A stretch of 19,225 bases of DNA from Bacillota bacterium (lineage in GTDB: Bacteria > Bacillota > Clostridia > Christensenellales > UBA1242), in the NCBI GenBank assembly GCA_009787915.1, contig WQSK01000013.1, forward strand, positions 1 through 19,225, in the 5' to 3' direction. Of the stretch, positions 15,339 through 19,225 are shown in pieces. Numbering within the stretch: position 1 is the stretch's first letter; the number at the start of each line of letters is the position of its first letter. The notes beneath the pieces are model-generated. The model had not been told where the DNA came from and searched no databases. It was given only the letters and a program-made list of their open reading frames with translations. Both the position numbers and the translations under genes were made by a program.

Positions 15339-15877
15339 TACTTGTCCAGCACGTTTTTTAATAAATCAAACCTTTTTATTATAAGGGTCACTTTGCCGTA
15401 TTCCTCGTCGCAAAGTTCCGCACTTGTTTTCCCGCCAAAGCCGTCAGGAATAAAAATCTTGTCCCAGCCAAACCCGTTCGTGCCAAGCGGTTTTTTCGCA
15501 ATCTTGCCGTTTATATGTCCCTCGAAAAATTTTATTTCTTTCCCATTGGTAAAGCCAATAATGCACCTCGCCGTTGCACTACGATTTTTCCTGACAAGTT
15601 TGCAAATGTTTCCAAGTGGCATCTCGTCAACAAAAAATCTAATAAATGGCCCTGGGAGTTTCCCAAGTTCTTCAAACTCCAAAGACACATCTTCCACGAT
15701 TACGGGCTTTTTAATTATTTCGTACGCGGACAAAAGTTTCTTTTCAACAATCTCTTTTAAATCCAGTGACTGTATCTCGGGCAAGTCCACCTTTTGATGA
15801 ACAACAGGAACGCCCAACAACTTGGTGGCATATTTTGCCTTGCCCTGATTGCCTGTTATGAATGTAATCTCTTTCAT
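15335..15877 (-). CDS. ITPA/Ham1/RdgB-type non-canonical purine NTP pyrophosphatase
   Basis: The enzyme hydrolyses ITP, XTP and their deoxy forms to monophosphates, cleaning the nucleotide pool. It has 180 residues, normal for the family. Motifs: FITGNQGKAKYA (6-17), VEDVSLEFEELGKLPGPFIRFF (61-82) and FGWDKIFIPDG (136-146). The PGP-[FY]-I-[KR]-[FW]-F and FGWD forms are closer to the eukaryotic ITPA and Patescibacteria-like branch than to E. coli RdgB. The usual SHR motif near the C-terminus is replaced by a sequence reading VTLIIKR. The ATG at 15875-15877 is chosen because GAGG lies 5 bases upstream; a TTG at 15898 is the alternative. It starts 7 bp after the argS stop and is probably co-transcribed with it. 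Confidence 0.9.
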   Translation of the reverse strand: MKEITFITGNQGKAKYATKLLGVPVVHQKVDLPEIQSLDLKEIVEKKLLSAYEIIKKPVIVEDVSLEFEELGKLPGPFIRFFVDEMPLGNICKLVRKNRSATARCIIGFTNGKEIKFFEGHINGKIAKKPLGTNGFGWDKIFIPDGFGGKTSAELCDEEYGKVTLIIKRFDLLKNVLDKY

Positions 15878-15884
15878 ATGTGCC

Positions 15885-17516
15885 TCACATTTTTTCAACG
15901 GTGTCTATAGCCAAAATATCAAGTGCAAAACACAACGCAGTACGGGTTAAGCGTGCCACCCTGATGCTCTCGGCGTTGTTTTGGATTGTTTCGTTCGCAT
16001 ACAAAATATTGAACTTTGACGCCAAGTTATACGTCGCATCAATAACACCGTTAAGGGAATAAACCCTTGTCGCCACATCAAAACTGTCACCCAATCTCAT
16101 GACAGCGACTTTGATGTCGCGGAGTAGCGGACTCTTTGTATTATTTGTTTGTATTTCTTTTTCGGTTTTTGAAAGTATCGAATTAATACGCGCAATCGTG
16201 TACAAAAGGTACGGTCCCGTTTTTCCCTCAAAAGATGTAAACCTATCAAGGTCAAAAACATAATCTTTTCTTACCGAGTTCGACAAATCCGCAAACTTAA
16301 GTGCGGCAATACCAATTGTTTTTGCTGAAACCAAACACGGGTTTTGCATTTTTTTGTGTGCCGCATCGGTCACAAGATTTATAACATCCTCCAATTTAAC
16401 CGTATCACCAGAACGTGTTTTAAATGGCTTACCGTCTTTCCCCAACATAGTCCCATGTCCAATGTGTGTGAAAACAACCTCGGGTTTTACAAGACCGCCT
16501 TTTTTTACCGCACGAAAAACTTGCTCGAAGTGCAAATCTTGGCGAAAGTCCGTTATATACACATGCTCGTCAGGGTTGTTTTCTTTTTGGCGATAAAAGA
16601 TTGTTCCTATATCGGTTGTAGAGTACAAATCCCCCCCATTGCTTTTTGATATAATAATTGGAGGCATAGGGCGTGTGTCCGAATCGGTTTTGACATCCAT
16701 GATAATACAACCATCGCTCTCCTGAACAACCTTTTTCTTTTGAAAGTCCGCAATGATTTTTGGGATAAATTGTTGGGCTTTGTACTCGCCCTCAAAAGTA
16801 TCAAACGTGCACCCAAGGGCATCATAGTTTTCTTTAATCCTTGGCACAGACACATCCATTATTTCTTTCCATTTTGTAAACCAAGGTTCTTCACTTCTTT
16901 GGAGTTTTAATGTCAACTCCTCGGCACGGGCATGAAACTTTTTGTCCTCGGATTTTCGCTTGCTGGCTTGAGGGTACAAAACGTTTAACATCTCGATTGT
17001 TAGTTTCGGGAATTTGGACGGTTCTTTATATTTAAGTTCCAACTCGCCAAATATCAATCCAATCTGAAGCCCCCAATCCCCAAGGTGTGGGTCAGCAAAT
17101 GTTTTGTGACCAAAAGCGGTAAACGTACGTTTTAGGGCTTCACCAATAATAGGCGGTCTAATATGACCCGCGTGGAGTTCTTTCGCAACGTTCGCGCCAC
17201 CATAGTCAAAAAATATCGTACGTGGCTTTTGGGTCGAGAGTGGCAACTTGTTTGTTTTTAAAACAAACTCTGTGAGTTCACTAAGGTCTTTATCCAACAC
17301 ATTGATGTTTATAAAACCACTTGGGTGAGTGGAAAAACACGGGCGTAAATTTGGTTTGACTTTCGCGATGATTTTTGTGGCAACATCCGACGGTTTTGCC
17401 CCTTCTTTTTTCGCAATCGCAAATGCGGCGTTACATTGATAGTCCACGCCCGCTATGTTGCTCTCGGTAATCGTGTGCCCGAGTGCCTTTTCTAATTGCT
17501 CCTTGATATTCGTCAT
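15885..17516 (-). CDS. argS: Arginyl-tRNA synthetase
   Basis: This class I synthetase charges tRNA-Arg in the cytoplasm. From Met at 17514-17516 it has 543 residues. The signature is HAGH (115-118) within FDYGGANVAKELHAGHIR, followed by HLGDWGLQIG (144-153). The KMSKS-loop region is LGKDGKPFKTRSGDTVKL (358-375), as in ArgRS of many Clostridia. The C-terminus ends in Met, as is typical. An upstream start at 17567 exists but would overlap dnaB head to head by about 30 bases and adds residues unlike the family. No Shine-Dalgarno is present; a promoter sits 5 bases before the ATG. The pyrophosphatase gene follows 7 bp after the TGA stop. Confidence 0.96.
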   Translation of the reverse strand: MTNIKEQLEKALGHTITESNIAGVDYQCNAAFAIAKKEGAKPSDVATKIIAKVKPNLRPCFSTHPSGFININVLDKDLSELTEFVLKTNKLPLSTQKPRTIFFDYGGANVAKELHAGHIRPPIIGEALKRTFTAFGHKTFADPHLGDWGLQIGLIFGELELKYKEPSKFPKLTIEMLNVLYPQASKRKSEDKKFHARAEELTLKLQRSEEPWFTKWKEIMDVSVPRIKENYDALGCTFDTFEGEYKAQQFIPKIIADFQKKKVVQESDGCIIMDVKTDSDTRPMPPIIISKSNGGDLYSTTDIGTIFYRQKENNPDEHVYITDFRQDLHFEQVFRAVKKGGLVKPEVVFTHIGHGTMLGKDGKPFKTRSGDTVKLEDVINLVTDAAHKKMQNPCLVSAKTIGIAALKFADLSNSVRKDYVFDLDRFTSFEGKTGPYLLYTIARINSILSKTEKEIQTNNTKSPLLRDIKVAVMRLGDSFDVATRVYSLNGVIDATYNLASKFNILYANETIQNNAESIRVARLTRTALCFALDILAIDTVEKM

Positions 17517-17518
17517 AA

Positions 17519-17534
17519 TATATGATAGCATATA
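17519..17534. promoter_or_regulatory. Near-perfect dyad between divergent argS and dnaB starts
   Basis: TATATGATAGCATATA matches its own reverse complement at 14 of 16 positions. It occupies most of the 23 bases separating the two start codons (17516 and 17540). It contains the argS -10 (TATCAT on the minus strand, 17522-17527) and -10-like boxes for dnaB on the plus strand. It could be a shared promoter core or an operator. Confidence 0.5.
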
Positions 17535-17550
17535 AACATATGGAAAACAA
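17522..17550 (-). promoter_or_regulatory. argS promoter, predicted leaderless
   Basis: On the minus strand TTGTTT (17545-17550), 17 bases, then TATCAT (17522-17527), followed by 5 bases and the argS ATG. Transcription would start at or next to the A of ATG. The -35 lies within the first codons of dnaB. Confidence 0.5.
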
Positions 17551-18970
17551 CACGAAAACATTGCCACACAGTTTGCAAGCCGAACAATCGGTATTGGGAT
17601 GTCTGATGCTTGATTACGTCGGGTGTGGGGAGGGCTTTGACCGCCTGAACAAAGCGGATTTTTACAGCCCAGTTCACCAGATAATCTTTAATGCTATGCA
17701 AGAGTTGCTTGAAAAAAAAGATAAAACTCTTGACTTTGTTACGGTCACAGAACATTTGTCATCAACAAAAAAGTTGAACTCCATTGGCGGTATTGAATAC
17801 CTAAGCGTTATCAACGACATGGTTCCATCTGTTTCAAACTTTAGACACTATTTTGATATTGTTAAGAAAAACAGTATTTTAAGGAAACTCAACACCGCAG
17901 GTACGGAAATCGTAAACAATAGTTACGCCAGTGATGACGAGCAAGTAACACTATCCACCGCCGAGAAATTGATTTTTGATATCTCTCGCCAAGAGGAACA
18001 AAAAGAACTTACAAAACTGTCTGACGAGTTGCCTGCGGTTATGAACCGCCTTGACGCAATCCGCAAAGACCCAACCATTATATATGGAATTGAAACAGGC
18101 TTTAACGGACTCGATAACATGACAAACGGTTTGCATGGGGGAGAGTTGGTGATTCTTGCCGCCCGCCCAGGTGTTGGTAAAACATCTTTGGGTTTAAACA
18201 TGATTATGAACGCGGCCCAAAGAGGCAAAAAGTGTGCGGTCTTTAGTTTAGAGATGTCGAAACAAAGTTTGGTTACAAGGGCACTCTCGAGCCTCGCAGG
18301 TGTTTCCGCATATCGTGCAGGTAGGGGAGAGTTAAACAACGACGAATGGAAACGTATGTGGCAGGCAAATGATTGGCTCGAGATGTACAACATCCACATT
18401 GATGACAACAGTGAAATCACACCTATTGAAATCAAAAGAAAATGTATGCGCCTTAAACGTGATACGGGTCTTGATTTTGTAATGGTGGATTATTTGGGTC
18501 TTATGACGGGCGGGTCGGTAAAGCGCGAAAACCGTCAGGTCGAAGTCGCAGCAAACTCGCGTGCAATGAAAGTCTTGGCAAAAGAGTTGGATATCCCAGT
18601 TTTGCTTTTATCCCAGTTAAACCGGAATGTCGAGTCGCGAAACAAACAAGGCGGTGACAACAAGCCCGCACTCCATGACCTCAGGGAGTCGGGAGCCATA
18701 GAGCAAGATGCGGATATCGTTTTGTTCATCCACATGGACAAACCACCAGAGCACAGTGAAGAAGAAACCGACCAATCGGCTTTGTCAGAAGCCCAAATAA
18801 TTGTTGCAAAACACCGAAACGGACCTTGCGGTGTTGTTAAAGTTGACTGGAACCGTGAAACCACAACGTTTCTTAACCAACCGCACGACAAAGAGGCACT
18901 GGCTGCCCGTCGTGCTGCCCAATCAAAACCAAAAGCGGCGAAAACCGAAAAACCTGCACAGAAATCTTGA
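17540..18970 (+). CDS. dnaB: Replicative DNA helicase DnaB
   Basis: This hexameric 5'-3' helicase unwinds DNA at the replication fork. From Met at 17540 it has 476 residues. The N-terminal domain begins LPHSLQAEQSVLGCLML (8-24), as in the family. Residues 186-216 hold the GFNGLDNMTNGLHGGELVILAARPGVGKTS segment pattern, with Walker A at 208-216 (Lys214). The Walker B is LDFVMVDYLGL (311-321, Asp317), then SQLNR (359-362), DLRESGAIEQDADIV (380-394) and the arginine-finger region KHRNGP (425-430). The C-terminal tail is Lys/Ala-rich. An upstream ATG at 17522 would add MIAYKH and is less likely. No Shine-Dalgarno is seen. The 23-bp gap to argS means the promoter must reach into argS or the mRNA must be leaderless. 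The M55 peptidase gene starts 43 bp downstream. Confidence 0.97.
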   Translation: MENNTKTLPHSLQAEQSVLGCLMLDYVGCGEGFDRLNKADFYSPVHQIIFNAMQELLEKKDKTLDFVTVTEHLSSTKKLNSIGGIEYLSVINDMVPSVSNFRHYFDIVKKNSILRKLNTAGTEIVNNSYASDDEQVTLSTAEKLIFDISRQEEQKELTKLSDELPAVMNRLDAIRKDPTIIYGIETGFNGLDNMTNGLHGGELVILAARPGVGKTSLGLNMIMNAAQRGKKCAVFSLEMSKQSLVTRALSSLAGVSAYRAGRGELNNDEWKRMWQANDWLEMYNIHIDDNSEITPIEIKRKCMRLKRDTGLDFVMVDYLGLMTGGSVKRENRQVEVAANSRAMKVLAKELDIPVLLLSQLNRNVESRNKQGGDNKPALHDLRESGAIEQDADIVLFIHMDKPPEHSEEETDQSALSEAQIIVAKHRNGPCGVVKVDWNRETTTFLNQPHDKEALAARRAAQSKPKAAKTEKPAQKS

Positions 18971-18978
18971 TAAATTTG

Positions 18979-19007
18979 TTGCTGTATATTTTGCGGTCGC
19001 ATATACT
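18979..19007 (+). promoter_or_regulatory. Promoter of the M55 peptidase gene, predicted leaderless
   Basis: TTGCTG (18979-18984), a 17-base spacer and TATACT (19002-19007) form a good promoter. Only 6 bases separate the -10 from the ATG at 19014, and no Shine-Dalgarno fits. The predicted first base of the mRNA is the start codon. Confidence 0.6.
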
Positions 19008-19013
19008 TGTTAT

Positions 19014-19225
19014 ATGAAAATATATCTCTGCGTCGATTTTGAAGGGATGCCTGGCGTCAACCATTGGGATGAGGTCAGCCGAAGCAGTGGTGCACAATAC
19101 GAGGAGTTTCGCCGTATCGTAAGTTGGTATACTGTCGGTGCGTGTGAGGCGGCACTTTCTGGCGGGGCAACAGAGGTTTGGGTTGCGGACTCTCACAGTT
19201 CTTGTTGTAACATTGATATCGGGGT
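19014..19225 (+). CDS. M55 family D-aminopeptidase, DppA-like (3' end outside window)
   Basis: Only the first 70 codons are present; the frame is open to the window end. The start MKIYLCVDFEGMPGV matches the M55 (DppA) family, in which Asp8 and Glu10 are zinc ligands; both are present. A further ligand, the His of the DSH motif, is His61 in VWVADSHSS. DppA-like enzymes cleave N-terminal D-amino acids from short D-peptides, often for peptidoglycan or D-Ala peptide recycling. The gene lies 43 bp after dnaB with its own promoter directly before the ATG. Confidence 0.85.
   Translation, partial: MKIYLCVDFEGMPGVNHWDEVSRSSGAQYEEFRRIVSWYTVGACEAALSGGATEVWVADSHSSCCNIDIG

Noticed and set aside
15878..15898. 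Longer pyrophosphatase from a TTG at 15898
   Set aside because: The ATG at 15877 has a GAGG at proper spacing and gives the family's normal N-terminus.
17517..17567. Upstream starts giving a longer argS (from 17567) or a longer dnaB (from 17522)
   Set aside because: The extra residues do not match either family, and using both would make the genes overlap head to head by 46 bases.
1..19225. Search for CRISPR arrays, tRNA genes, IS ends and long direct repeats
   Set aside because: No spaced identical repeats, cloverleaf-like sequence, transposase or terminal inverted repeats were found by reading.

Overview
The window is a dense chromosomal segment (no gap between genes exceeds about 100 bp) from a bacterium that I read as monoderm. 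A PdaA-type deacetylase, a PrsA-like lipoprotein foldase, a surface protein ending in one membrane helix plus a short basic tail, and an ArgRS of the type common in Clostridia all point towards a deep-branching or uncultured Bacillota/Clostridia-like lineage. A Patescibacteria-like origin cannot be excluded, because the ITPA-like pyrophosphatase and the T4SS-pilin-like hairpins also occur there. The standard code fits: TGA ends argS and the pyrophosphatase gene. No tRNA, rRNA, CRISPR array, IS element or att site was seen.

Layout: (1) bases 1-2751 (+), the 3' part of a large helical surface protein, open at the window edge. (2) 2748-5287 (-), a PdaA-like deacetylase followed by mnmG. (3) 5346-14721 (+), three large consecutive genes: a 1345-residue protein with a duplicated VirB2/T4SS-pilin-like hairpin at each end, a PrsA-like parvulin lipoprotein, and an 1097-residue cytoplasmic helical protein of unknown function. 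(4) 14718-17516 (-), argS, an ITPA-like pyrophosphatase and a small adenylate-kinase-like enzyme. (5) 17540-18970 (+), the replicative helicase dnaB, then the start of an M55 D-aminopeptidase at 19014, cut by the window end.

The housekeeping genes (mnmG, argS, ITPase, dnaB, kinase) are conventional. The unexplained part is the set of giant genes. The 1345-residue protein appears to be clamped in the membrane at both ends, with a very large, proline- and cysteine-containing outer part. This part carries scattered pieces that resemble an M23/LytM barrel without its metal ligands. A dedicated foldase lies directly downstream, and a large cytoplasmic protein follows. Together with the upstream membrane-anchored protein this could be an undescribed envelope or secretion assembly, but no ATPase (VirB4/VirD4-like) is visible here, so that is inference.

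Expression signals are mixed. The giant genes at 5346 and 11428 have clear promoters and Shine-Dalgarno sites. Several housekeeping genes (M55, argS, possibly dnaB and mnmG) have a -10-like box only about 5-8 bases before the start codon and no Shine-Dalgarno, which suggests leaderless mRNAs. Both convergent gene pairs overlap by exactly four bases through a palindrome that holds both stop codons, and a terminator hairpin for the first gene lies inside the conserved 3' coding region of mnmG.
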